From NCBI GenBank assembly GCA_046594215.1, contig JBKJPX010000035.1, positions 1 through 64,000 on the forward strand: a DNA stretch of 64,000 nucleotides. The letters are read 5' to 3'. This document shows, in pieces, positions 17,688-25,318 of the stretch (position 1 is its first letter; every line of letters begins with the position of its first letter). Source of the stretch: Panacagrimonas sp046594215 (GTDB taxonomy: Bacteria > Pseudomonadota > Gammaproteobacteria > Nevskiales > Nevskiaceae). The notes beneath the pieces are model-generated. The model did no database searches, was not told the origin of the DNA, and saw only the letters and a program-made list of their open reading frames with translations. Made by a program: the position numbers and the translations under genes.

Positions 17688-18731
17688 TTACCGGTCTTCG
17701 CTCAGCCCCGCCGTCAGCAGCCGCGCCGTCTGGTTCACCAGCGGGATGATCCGGCTGTAGGCCATGCGGGTCGGGCCGATCACCCCGAGCCGCCCGGCGA
17801 CCTGGCCGTTGAAGAAATACGGTGCGGTGACCACGCTGACCTCGTCGAGAACCCGGTAGCCCGACTCCTCGCCGATGAAGATCTGCACGCCGTCGGCGTT
17901 GAGACACTGGTCGAACAGGTTCAGCAGCTCGCGCTTCCGATCGAGAATCTCGAACAGGCCGCGCAGCCGAATCACGTCGCCGAGTTCCTGGAACCCCATC
18001 AAGTTGCTGCCGCCCGCCAGCACGTAGTCGCCGCCGCGGGGCGACTGGTCGTCCACGGCCTGCGCGGCCATGGCCGCGGCCTCGCGCAGCACGATGTTCA
18101 CGCGGTTCTGCGCGTCGACCGCCTCGTCGAGCAGCGCGCGGTGCAGGCCCACGAGATCGCGTCCGGCGAAGTGCTCGTTGAGCGCGTTCGCATACTGTTC
18201 GAGCTCGTCCGCACCGTAGGCGCGCTCGGTGTGGATCACGCGGTTCTGCACCTCGCGCTGGTTGACCACGAGGATCGCCAGCACCCGGTTGCCCGATAGC
18301 GGAAGGAACTCGATGCGGCGCAGGATCGAGAGATTGCGGCGCGGCAAGGTCACGACGCCGGCCATCGCGGTGAGCTGCGAGAGCAGGCTCGAGGTCGCCT
18401 GCATCAGGTCGTCGGTCTTGCGCGGGGGGCCGGCCAGGGTCTGCGCGATGTGCGCCTGCTCGGCATCGCCGAGCTGCTCGGGCGTGAGCAGCTGGTCGAT
18501 GAAATAGCGGTACCCGCGCGCGGTCGGCACGCGCCCGGCCGAGGTGTGCGGCGACACCACGAAGCCCAGGTCGTCCAGGTCGGCCATCACGTTGCGGATC
18601 GTCGCAGGCGACAGGTCCAGGCCGCCCGCACGAGAAAGCGTGCGCGAACCCACGGGCTGTCCATCGTGGATGTAGCGCTCCACCAGAAGCTTGAGCAGCT
18701 CGGCAGCGCGTGGATCCAGCGGGGTCGACAT
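17688..18731 (-). CDS. hrcA: heat-inducible transcription repressor HrcA
   Basis: HrcA represses chaperone genes by binding CIRCE elements, and its activity depends on GroEL. The 347-residue protein has the N-terminal winged helix (VGSRTLSRAGGLDLSPATIRNVMADLDDLGF, about residues 26-56), the PHTSAGRVPTARGYRYFID block and a GAF-like dimer domain ending RIIPLVNQTARLLT. It is divergent from nadK. grpE-dnaK-dnaJ do not follow it here, and no CIRCE inverted repeat is visible upstream. Confidence 0.96.
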   Translation of the reverse strand: MSTPLDPRAAELLKLLVERYIHDGQPVGSRTLSRAGGLDLSPATIRNVMADLDDLGFVVSPHTSAGRVPTARGYRYFIDQLLTPEQLGDAEQAHIAQTLAGPPRKTDDLMQATSSLLSQLTAMAGVVTLPRRNLSILRRIEFLPLSGNRVLAILVVNQREVQNRVIHTERAYGADELEQYANALNEHFAGRDLVGLHRALLDEAVDAQNRVNIVLREAAAMAAQAVDDQSPRGGDYVLAGGSNLMGFQELGDVIRLRGLFEILDRKRELLNLFDQCLNADGVQIFIGEESGYRVLDEVSVVTAPYFFNGQVAGRLGVIGPTRMAYSRIIPLVNQTARLLTAGLSEDR

Positions 18732-18763
18732 CGGCGGGTGTGGATCGAAAGGTCGGCTTGACG

Positions 18764-18790
18764 CTATGGGTCCCGTTTTGTGGTGTCAAG
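18764..18790 (-). promoter_or_regulatory. candidate sigma-32 (heat-shock) promoter of hrcA
   Basis: On the minus strand CTTGACA (18790-18784) is followed after 13 nt by CCCATAG (18770-18764), close to the RpoH pattern CTTGAAA - 13 to 15 nt - CCCCATNT. It lies 33 nt before the hrcA ATG. The same DNA can also be read as a sigma-70 pair (TTGACA with TAGCGT 17 nt on). Confidence 0.5.
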
Positions 18791-18850
18791 GCGGGCCGGA
18801 ACCGGGGGCCGAGCGTGTACAGTGGCAGAGCCAACTCGGTCGATCGGTCC

Positions 18851-19744
18851 ATGAAACCTTTCCGTGTCGTCGGCGTCATCGGGAAGCGCCGCGAACCCAA
18901 CGTCGAACTGCTGCGCGAGCTCTGCGCGTCGCTGCGTCGCCTGGGATGCGAGGTGCTCATCGAAGACAACGCCGCGCTCGGTAGCGATGCGCCCGCCACG
19001 CGCGTCGACCGCGACCAGCTCTCCGCCCGCAGCGAACTGATCGTGGTGGTCGGCGGCGACGGCACCCTGCTCGACGCCGGACGCTCGCTCGCGCACACCC
19101 ACAAGCCGCTGCTGGGCATCAACCAGGGCCGGCTCGGCTTCATGGTGGACGTGGCGCCCGAATCGATGAACGAAAGCCTGACGGCGATCATCGGCGGCGA
19201 CTACGCGGTGGAGGACCGCCTGCTGCTGTCGGCGACGGTCGAGCGCGGCGGCTCGCGCGACGGCTCCGCACGCCTGGCCGTCAACGACGTGGTGATCCGC
19301 AACCAGGCGACGATCCGCATGATCGAATTCGAGACCTGGCTAGACCGCGAATTCATCAGCAATCACCGCGCGGACGGCATGATCATCGCCTCTCCCACCG
19401 GGTCCACGGCCTACGCGTTGTCCGGCGGCGGCCCGCTGCTGCACCCCAGCCTGTCGGCGATCGCGCTGGTGCCGATCTGCCCGCACACGCTGTCGGACCG
19501 CCCGATCGTGGTGGACGGCCAGCGCCCGATCCGCATCGTCATCCGCGGCGTCGATCGCGCGCAGGCCATGGTCACCTTCGACGGCCAGACCAGCGAGACG
19601 CTCGAACCCGGCGACGTGGTCGAGGTCAGCCGCGCGGCGCACCCGCTGCGCCTGATCCATCCGACCGGCTACAGCTACTTCCGCATCCTGCGCGACAAGC
19701 TGCGCTGGGGCAGCGGCCCCGCCTCGGCACAAGAAAGGGTTTAG
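18851..19744 (+). CDS. nadK: NAD kinase
   Basis: NadK phosphorylates NAD to NADP in the cytosol. The 297-residue protein has the catalytic GGDGT motif (68-72), the NQGRLGFM block, the NE/D-type nucleotide pocket VNDVVI and the SPTGSTAYALSGGGP loop, then ICPHTLSDRPIVV. The ATG at 18851 (MKPFRVVGV) matches homolog starts; upstream in-frame ATGs would add unrelated sequence. Its TAG stop overlaps the first bases of the MITE-like element that follows. Confidence 0.96.
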   Translation: MKPFRVVGVIGKRREPNVELLRELCASLRRLGCEVLIEDNAALGSDAPATRVDRDQLSARSELIVVVGGDGTLLDAGRSLAHTHKPLLGINQGRLGFMVDVAPESMNESLTAIIGGDYAVEDRLLLSATVERGGSRDGSARLAVNDVVIRNQATIRMIEFETWLDREFISNHRADGMIIASPTGSTAYALSGGGPLLHPSLSAIALVPICPHTLSDRPIVVDGQRPIRIVIRGVDRAQAMVTFDGQTSETLEPGDVVEVSRAAHPLRLIHPTGYSYFRILRDKLRWGSGPASAQERV

Positions 19745-19913
19745 GGTCTGTTGGCCTGCGCTGGATCGCTGCGGCCGAGTCAGTTTTGGCACAGCGCAAG
19801 GAAGGAGGAGCGAGGTGTACTCGAAGTACATGAGCGACGGACGGACGTAGCGATGGGCCAAAACTGGCCGGCCCCTGAGGGTTGCAGCGACCCAACATAG
19901 ATCAACAGACCCT
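19743..19913. mobile_element. 171-bp MITE-like palindromic element between nadK and recN
   Basis: The element is bounded by AGGGTCTGTTG (19743-19753) and its exact reverse complement CAACAGACCCT (19903-19913). Further in, TCGCTGC/GCAGCGA and AGTTTTGGC/GCCAAAACT are also mirrored, so the two halves form one long imperfect palindrome. A perfect hairpin TGTACT-CGA-AGTACA lies in the middle. It has no transposase. It begins within the nadK stop codon and ends one base before the recN ATG, so it must supply the recN leader. Confidence 0.75.
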
Positions 19914-19914
19914 C

Positions 19915-21597
19915 ATGCTCGATCAGCTGCAGATCCGCAACCTCGCGACCATCGAGGCGCTCACGCTCGAACTCGACGCGGGCTTCACCGTGCTCAGCGG
20001 CGAGACCGGCGCGGGAAAGTCGATCCTCATCGACGCGCTGGGCCTGGTGCTCGGCACGCGCGCCGATCCGGCGCTGATCCGCAGCGGCAGCGAGCGCTCC
20101 GACATCACCGCGAGCTTCCGCATCGAGAAAGGTTCAGGCGCGGCGGCCTGGCTCGAAGAGCACGCGCTCACCGACCAGAGTGACCCCTCGCACTGCCTCG
20201 TGCGACGCGTGCTGCAGAACGAGGGTCGCACGCGCGCCTTCGTCAATGGCACCGCGGTGGCGGCCGGCTCCCTGCGCGAACTCGGCGAGCGGCTTGTCGA
20301 CGTCTATGGCCAGAACGAGAGCCACAGCCTGCGGCTGCCCGACGTGCAGCGACAGATGCTCGATGGCTACGGTGGCCTTTTCGCGTTGGTGGCCGAAGTC
20401 GGCGCGCGCGCCGGCGAATGGCAGGCTCTCGAAGGCGAGATCGAGCGCACGCGCCGCGCCGCCGCGCAGGATCCCGCGCAGATCGACCTGCTGCGCCACC
20501 AGGTGCGCGAACTCGAAGCCCTGGCGCTCAAGGACGACGAAGTCGAGGACATCGCGGCCGAGCACAAGCGCCTGGCCAACGGCGGTCGCCTGATGCAGGA
20601 CGGCGGCGCCGTGCAGGAACGACTCTATGGCGCAGACGGCGCGGCGCACGACCAGTTGTCGAAGAGTCTCGCGACCTTGCGCGCGCTGTCGGCGCTGCAC
20701 GCCGGCTTCGGCGAGGTGGAGTCTCTGGTCGAGTCCGCGCAGGCGCAGGTCCGCGAAGCTTCGGACACGCTGCGGCGTCTGCTCGACAAGCTGGACCTGG
20801 ACCCGCAACGCCTCGTCGAAGTGGAGGCGCGCATGGCCGCGATCCACGACCTCGCACGCAAGCACCGTGTGCGCGCCGAGGAGCTTCCGTCGCGGCTCGA
20901 GACCCTGCGCGGACAACGCGACGACGCGGCCGCCGCGGGCGGGCGCGTCGACGCCCTGCTCGCCAGCCAGGCGACGGCGCTGGCGAGTTACCGCGACGCC
21001 GCGCAGAAACTGGGAAAGGCGCGCCGCAGGTGCGCAACGAAATACGGTGAAGCGGTCAGCGCCCGCGTGCGCGAACTGGGCATGCCCAACGCGCGCTTCG
21101 AGGTCCGCATCGAAGCCGCCAACCGCAAGCGACCCAGCGCGATCGGCGAGGACGATCTCTGCTTCGACTTCAGTGCCAATCCCGGCCAGCCGCCGCGACC
21201 GCTCGCGAAAGTCGCCTCGGGCGGCGAGCTGTCGCGCGTGTCGCTGGCGCTGCAGGTGGTCGCACAGCAGGAAGGCGGCGCGCCGACGATGATCTTCGAC
21301 GAGGTCGACGCCGGAATCGGCGGCGCGGTCGCGGAATCCGTCGGCAACGAGCTGCGCGCGCTGGGCAAGCGCCGGCAGGTGCTGTGCGTGACGCATCTCG
21401 GACAGGTCGCGGCGTGCGCGCAGCACCATCTGGCCGTGAGCAAGTCAGTCGAGGCCGGCCAGACATTCACGAACGTCACCCCACTCGACACCAAGGCGCG
21501 CGTGACCGAGCTGGCCCGCATGATTGGCGGCAAGAGCACGACCGCTGCGAGTGAGGCGATGGCGCGGGAATTGTTGAAGTCGGCGAAGGCGCGATAA
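19915..21597 (+). CDS. recN: DNA repair protein RecN
   Basis: RecN is an SMC-like ATPase that acts on double-strand breaks. The 560-residue protein has the N-terminal Walker A GETGAGKS (29-36), a long central coiled coil (about 160-360) and the C-terminal ABC parts FDFSANPG, ASGGELSRVSLALQVV (signature) and Walker B TMIFDEVDAGIGG, followed by VTHLGQVAA. The ATG at 19915 (MLDQLQIRNLATIE) matches the family start. It lies one base after the MITE-like element, so no usual ribosome site or LexA box is seen before it. Confidence 0.96.
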   Translation: MLDQLQIRNLATIEALTLELDAGFTVLSGETGAGKSILIDALGLVLGTRADPALIRSGSERSDITASFRIEKGSGAAAWLEEHALTDQSDPSHCLVRRVLQNEGRTRAFVNGTAVAAGSLRELGERLVDVYGQNESHSLRLPDVQRQMLDGYGGLFALVAEVGARAGEWQALEGEIERTRRAAAQDPAQIDLLRHQVRELEALALKDDEVEDIAAEHKRLANGGRLMQDGGAVQERLYGADGAAHDQLSKSLATLRALSALHAGFGEVESLVESAQAQVREASDTLRRLLDKLDLDPQRLVEVEARMAAIHDLARKHRVRAEELPSRLETLRGQRDDAAAAGGRVDALLASQATALASYRDAAQKLGKARRRCATKYGEAVSARVRELGMPNARFEVRIEAANRKRPSAIGEDDLCFDFSANPGQPPRPLAKVASGGELSRVSLALQVVAQQEGGAPTMIFDEVDAGIGGAVAESVGNELRALGKRRQVLCVTHLGQVAACAQHHLAVSKSVEAGQTFTNVTPLDTKARVTELARMIGGKSTTAASEAMARELLKSAKAR

Positions 21598-21631
21598 GCC
21601 GCAGCCCGGACCCGTGCCTGCGGTCTGAACA

Positions 21632-21680
21632 CGAAGTCCGGGGTGCGTTCTTCGATTCGTGCCGGGAATCCCGGACTTCG
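21632..21680. repeat. intergenic hairpin, copy A of the CGAAGTCCGG family
   Basis: CGAAGTCCGGG (21632-21642) and CCCGGACTTCG (21670-21680) are perfect 11-bp inverted arms with a 27-nt loop, between convergent recN and the SDR gene. Related copies are at 32933-32980 and 48326-48379. A terminator or REP-type role is likely. Confidence 0.6.
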
Positions 21681-21693
21681 TCCTGCCCAGTCC

Positions 21694-22485
21694 TTACGTC
21701 ACCTTCGCTCGCCCGATCGCGTATCGGACCAATCCAGGCGCGAGCCGCTTCAAGCGCACCAGCATCGCCTCCTTGGCCCCGACGAACGCCTCGTCGCGAT
21801 CGCGTCCGACCGCCGCCCAGGCCTGCCGTGCGCATTCGTCCGGCGCCATGCCGCGCTCGGTCGAGGGGTCCATCTTCCCGTACAGCCCACCCGCGCCGGT
21901 GATCGCGTTGAGCGTCACCTGCGTGCGGATGAAGCCGGGACAGATCAGCGTGACCTTCACGCCTTCGCGCCAGACCTCGGCGCGCGCGGCGTCGTAGAAG
22001 CCGTGCAGCGCATGCTTGGCCGCGGAGTAACCCGAACGCAGCGGCGTACCGAGATAAGCCACGACCGACGAGATCACGACGAGGTGCCCGGACCTTCGCG
22101 CCAGCATGCCGGGCAGCACGGCCTTGGTCAGCGCCACGCAGGCGAAGAAGTCCAGCTCCAGGATCCGCCGGTACACGTCCATCGACGTGTCGACCACCAG
22201 TCCGCGCTGCGAGATGCCCGCATTGTTGACGAGCAGGTCGATCGGTCCGAAGAACGCCTCCGCGTCGCGCGTCGCGGCCTGGGCATCGAAGGCGGTCAGG
22301 TCCAGCGGCAGCACCGCGACCGCCGCCGGGTCCGGGCAGGCCGCGCGCACACGCTGGAGTTCGGATTCGCGGCGCGCGCTGAGAACGAGCTTCGCGCCCT
22401 TGCGTGCGGCTTCGAGCGCCATCGCCTCGCCGATGCCGGAACTTGCACCCGTGATCCACACCACCTTGTCGCGAAGCTGCGTCAT
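21694..22485 (-). CDS. short-chain dehydrogenase/reductase (SDR)
   Basis: This is a classical SDR of 263 residues. It has the Rossmann TGASSGIGEA motif near the N-terminus, the NNAGIS motif and the catalytic Ser and YSAAK (Tyr-x-x-x-Lys). The N-terminal VLSARRESELQRV with Arg after the second strand favours NADP(H). It resembles the DHRS7-like group acting on lipids or steroids, but the substrate is not shown by sequence. It lies 94 nt after the aldolase in the same direction, with a repeat between them. Confidence 0.88.
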   Translation of the reverse strand: MTQLRDKVVWITGASSGIGEAMALEAARKGAKLVLSARRESELQRVRAACPDPAAVAVLPLDLTAFDAQAATRDAEAFFGPIDLLVNNAGISQRGLVVDTSMDVYRRILELDFFACVALTKAVLPGMLARRSGHLVVISSVVAYLGTPLRSGYSAAKHALHGFYDAARAEVWREGVKVTLICPGFIRTQVTLNAITGAGGLYGKMDPSTERGMAPDECARQAWAAVGRDRDEAFVGAKEAMLVRLKRLAPGLVRYAIGRAKVT

Positions 22486-22490
22486 CAGAG

Positions 22491-22574
22491 GCAGTGGTCA
22501 GTGCCAGTTGTCAGTGTTCAGTGGCCGGCGTCGGCGGCGGACAGGCGCGGCTGACACTGACCACTGACCACTGC
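22491..22574. repeat. TCAGTG-type palindromic repeat between fba and the SDR gene
   Basis: GCAGTGGTCAGTG (22491-22503) and CACTGACCACTGC (22562-22574) are perfect 13-bp inverted arms. Inside, TGCCAGTTGTCAGTGTTCAG (from 22502, extending to GTGGCC at 22526) nearly matches the repeat in the exbB-exbD gap at 13524-13547. This is therefore a second copy of a dispersed element. Confidence 0.6.
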
Positions 22575-22579
22575 TTCAC

Positions 22580-23593
22580 TCAGGCCTTTTCGAAGCTCTT
22601 TTCCCACTTTCCGAGTGCAGCCAGGCCATTCATCTTCGCGCGGTGCAGGTGGGCGGCCTTGCCGGCGTCGACGTTCTTGCCGCTCCAGGCCTTCTGCGCC
22701 GCAGCCTGCAGGGCCCGGCCATAGGAGAAAGTCAGCTTCCAGGGCAGGTTGCCGATCCTGTTCATCGCATCGAGGTGGGCGGTGGCCAGCTCGTCGGCCT
22801 GGCCGCCCGAGAGGAAGGCGATGCCCGGCACGGCGCTGGGAACGCAGCGGCGCAGCACGCGGAGGGTGCGCTCCGCGACTTCGGCCACGCTCGCCTGGGT
22901 CGGGCACTTGACGCCCGACACGATCATGTTCGGCTTGAGGATGATCCCCTCGAGCAGCACGTCCTGGAAATAAAGCTGCTGGAACGTCTCCTTCAGGATC
23001 CAGGTCGTGACGTGCTCATTGGTCTCGGCAGTATTGTCGCCGTCCATCAGCACTTCGGGTTCGACGATGGGGACGATGCCCGCTTCCTGGCACAGCGCGG
23101 CGTAGCGGCCGAGCGCGTGCGCGTTGGACTGAATGGCGTTGTAGCTCGGGGCGCCGTTGCCGATGACGATGACGGCGCGCCACTTGGCGAAGCGGGCACC
23201 GGCCTCGCGATACTTCACGAGTCGTTCGCGCAGGCCGTCGAGGCCCTCGGTGATGGTTTCATCGGGCTTGCCGCCAGGAAGCGGCTTGGCGCCGGCGTCC
23301 ACCTTGATGCCCGGGATGACGCCCTTGCTCTGCAGCAGCTTCGGAAACGGCTGGTTGGCGAGGCTGGACTGGAACAGGGTCTCCTCGTACAGGATCACGC
23401 CCGAGGTGTGCTTCTCGAAGTCCGGCGTGGTGAACAGCAGGTCGCGGTAGGCGCGGCGGTTGGGCTCGCTGTTCTCGACGCCGATGTTGTCGAAGCGCTT
23501 CTTGATGGTGCCGGTGGACTCGTCGGCCGCCAGCAGGCCGCGGCCCGGCGCCACCATGGCCTGGGCGGTTTCTTGAAGGATTTTCTGGTTCAT
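22580..23593 (-). CDS. class I fructose-1,6-bisphosphate aldolase
   Basis: The enzyme splits fructose-1,6-bisphosphate into two triose phosphates in glycolysis and runs in reverse for gluconeogenesis. The 337-residue protein is the Schiff-base (metal-free) type: GRGLLAADESTGTI at the N-terminus, the lysine pair region AKWRAVI, and the Schiff-base Lys220 in EGIILKPNM. FLSGGQ marks the phosphate-binding strand. The class I form is less common in bacteria than class II. It starts with ATG at 23593 and is probably monocistronic or co-transcribed with the SDR. Confidence 0.95.
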   Translation of the reverse strand: MNQKILQETAQAMVAPGRGLLAADESTGTIKKRFDNIGVENSEPNRRAYRDLLFTTPDFEKHTSGVILYEETLFQSSLANQPFPKLLQSKGVIPGIKVDAGAKPLPGGKPDETITEGLDGLRERLVKYREAGARFAKWRAVIVIGNGAPSYNAIQSNAHALGRYAALCQEAGIVPIVEPEVLMDGDNTAETNEHVTTWILKETFQQLYFQDVLLEGIILKPNMIVSGVKCPTQASVAEVAERTLRVLRRCVPSAVPGIAFLSGGQADELATAHLDAMNRIGNLPWKLTFSYGRALQAAAQKAWSGKNVDAGKAAHLHRAKMNGLAALGKWEKSFEKA

Positions 23594-23735
23594 CGCGGGG
23601 GACCTCGATCGTTAGGTTTTTTCGGCGGAACGGGAGGAATTCCCCTCCGGGCCCGGACGCCGTGACGTCTGTCGAACCCCTCCCACGTACATCGACTGTC
23701 ATGCCGTGCCCGCCGATCGGAGCCTCAGGCAAGGG

Positions 23736-23823
23736 TGGCGGAGAGGGAGGGATTCGAACCCCCGGAACCTTTCGGTTCAGCGGTTTTCAAGACCGCCGCA
23801 ATCGACCACTCTGCCACCTCTCC
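23736..23823 (-). tRNA. tRNA-Ser (UGA anticodon)
   Basis: An 88-nt tRNA with encoded CCA. The acceptor stem is GGAGAGG (5', at 23823-23817) with CCTCTCC (3'), the discriminator base is G, and the anticodon loop CTTGAAA gives UGA. The long variable arm (GAACCGAAAGGTTC) is typical of serine tRNAs. The T arm GGTTCGAATCC is intact. Confidence 0.96.
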
Positions 23824-23865
23824 GCGGAAAGACGGTCAGAAAAAAACAAGGTGTTGATTCGAAAC

Positions 23866-23941
23866 TGGTGCCGGGAACAGGAATCGAACCTGCGACCTAC
23901 GCATTACGAATGCGCCGCTCTACCAACTGAGCTATCCCGGC
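23866..23941 (-). tRNA. tRNA-Thr (CGU anticodon)
   Basis: A 76-nt tRNA with encoded CCA. The acceptor stem is GCCGGGA/TCCCGGC with discriminator A. The D arm AGCTCAGTTGGTAGAGC, anticodon loop TTCGTAA (CGU, threonine) and T arm GGTTCGATTCC are all standard. It lies upstream of tRNA-Ser on the same strand, so the two are probably co-transcribed. Confidence 0.96.
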
Positions 23942-23951
23942 AGGGGCGGCG

Positions 23952-23957
23952 ATTATA
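23952..23957 (-). promoter_or_regulatory. -10 box (TATAAT) of the tRNA-Thr/tRNA-Ser unit
   Basis: On the minus strand a perfect TATAAT lies 10 nt before the tRNA-Thr 5' end. It is followed by CGCCGCCCC, a GC-rich discriminator as found on stable-RNA promoters under stringent control. The -35 is weak. Confidence 0.6.
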
Positions 23958-24069
23958 AAGGGGTGGGCGTGGGCGCGACCAGCCCGGACCTCGCCTGCCG
24001 CGCCTATCCCACGATGTCGCCACCTGCGCTCCCTCCGGATCCGGATGGGCACGCAGGATCGGCGCTCGC

Positions 24070-24477
24070 TCACCAGCAAGCATGGGGCGTGCGCGTGCCG
24101 CTCTGGTCGATGACCAGCGCCGGGCAAGGCGTGCCGCGCTGACTATCAACTTCCTGTCCTGCCCCTGCGATTGCCGCGGCCCGCACGTTGAACAGAGTCT
24201 CCGTGCCGGATGTACCGAAGCGGTAGTACCGGGCGATCGCGGAACCCGGGGAAGGGACTGGGAGATCGTCGGTCCGTGTCGCGTAGGCGACGTGGTTGGC
24301 CCGCCAGCGCTCCTGGGCGAGGTACATCTCGAACAGCGCGGCCTGCGCCTCTGCGCGCCGGGATTTCCTCACCATCCATTGATAGGACGGCAGGGCGATG
24401 GCGCCGAGAATGCCGACGACGGCGACGACCACGACCAGTTCAATGAGCGTGAAGGCGGGCGGCATCCGGATGTTCAT
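24070..24477 (-). CDS. type IV pilin / pseudopilin, PilE-like
   Basis: The 135-residue product has a class III signal: short leader MNIRMPPA, then FTLIELVVVVAVVGILGAIALPSYQ with the key Glu at position +5. The residue before cleavage is Ala, not the usual Gly, which prepilin peptidases tolerate less well. The rest is short, with a Cys pair (PCPAL and HACW at the end) that could make the usual D-loop disulfide. It is divergent from the fimT-pilW-pilX-pilV string, so it is probably the PilE-type minor pilin of the same set. Confidence 0.85.
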   Translation of the reverse strand: MNIRMPPAFTLIELVVVVAVVGILGAIALPSYQWMVRKSRRAEAQAALFEMYLAQERWRANHVAYATRTDDLPVPSPGSAIARYYRFGTSGTETLFNVRAAAIAGAGQEVDSQRGTPCPALVIDQSGTRTPHACW

Positions 24478-24717
24478 GCGAGGCGACCTGAAGTGCAGCG
24501 GGCGTGTCTACGACGCTAGCAGCGCCCGGCCCCGGTACGACACGCGCAGTTGCACGTGCTCGCTCCGCGCATAGCCGAAGACCGGAACCGGAGCCGACTG
24601 TCGGCCGCTCTCCGACGAGCGCGCGCACTTCACGAGTCCCGCATGGGCATTCGCACGTAGCGTGGCGGCCATGGCCGTCGCACATTACGACGCGCTCCCG
24701 CCTTGCACGAGTCGGCC
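24478..24717. promoter_or_regulatory. divergent promoter region between pilin genes
   Basis: This 240-bp gap separates the leftward pilE-like gene from the rightward fimT operon, so both promoters must lie here. No clear sigma-70, sigma-54 or Vfr-like site was found. Confidence 0.35.
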
Positions 24718-25314
24718 ATGCAGCGAAGGAATGACCTCCATCCCCCGTCTCCTCGATCACGCGATCGAGCCCGTCGGGACATGCGCGGCTTCTCCCTCGC
24801 AGAACTGCTGGCGACGATGGCGATCGTCGCCATTGCGTTAGGAAGCGCCGTGCCATCGTTCTCGGAACTGGGTGCGCGCAACCGGCTACGCAATGTGGTC
24901 GAGCGCCTGCGCTCCGACATCCAGCTCGCCCGTGCCGAATCCCTGCGTCGCGATCGCGATGTCATCCTGAGTTTTCGGAGCGGCAACGGCGGTAGCGCCT
25001 GGTGCTACGGCCTGAGTCTCACGCCGGGCTGCGACTGCCGCGTGGGGTCCGGACCCGGGGCCTGCGAGCTGGATCCCGGCGTCAGCACGGCGGTCTCCAG
25101 CGGCCAGAGCCTCGGCATCCGTCTGACGTCGCTTCCGTTCGCGGTCGGCGACGGAAACCTGGTCCTGTCCGCAGTACGTCCGACCCTCACCGCGGGCTCG
25201 GCGCGGTTCGCGTCCGCCCGCAACGAAGCCGAGGTGCGCGTCGCTGCGATGGGCCGCGTGCGCCTGTGCTCGCCGGCAGGTGAGACGCGTCTGTCGTACA
25301 TGGACCGGTGCTGA
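24718..25314 (+). CDS. fimT: FimT/FimU-GspH family pseudopilin
   Basis: This minor pilin helps start type IV pilus assembly, and FimT-type proteins may bind DNA during uptake. The mature N-terminus is FSLAELLATMAIVAIALGSAVPSF, with Glu at +5, after MRG. The GspH-like body includes LRNVVERLRSDIQLARAESLRRDRDV, and the C-terminal part has several Cys (CYG, CDC, CSP, DRC). Start is uncertain: ATG 24718 gives a 24-residue basic leader, ATG 24781 a 3-residue leader. It is the first gene of fimT-pilW-pilX-pilV. Confidence 0.85.
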   Translation: MQRRNDLHPPSPRSRDRARRDMRGFSLAELLATMAIVAIALGSAVPSFSELGARNRLRNVVERLRSDIQLARAESLRRDRDVILSFRSGNGGSAWCYGLSLTPGCDCRVGSGPGACELDPGVSTAVSSGQSLGIRLTSLPFAVGDGNLVLSAVRPTLTAGSARFASARNEAEVRVAAMGRVRLCSPAGETRLSYMDRC

Positions 25315-25318
25315 GCCT

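Noticed and set aside
18732..18850. CIRCE element before hrcA
   Set aside because: No TTAGCACTC-N9-GAGTGCTAA-like inverted repeat is present on either strand.
19745..19914. LexA (SOS) box before recN
   Set aside because: No CTGT-N8-ACAG was found; the gap is taken up by the MITE-like palindrome.
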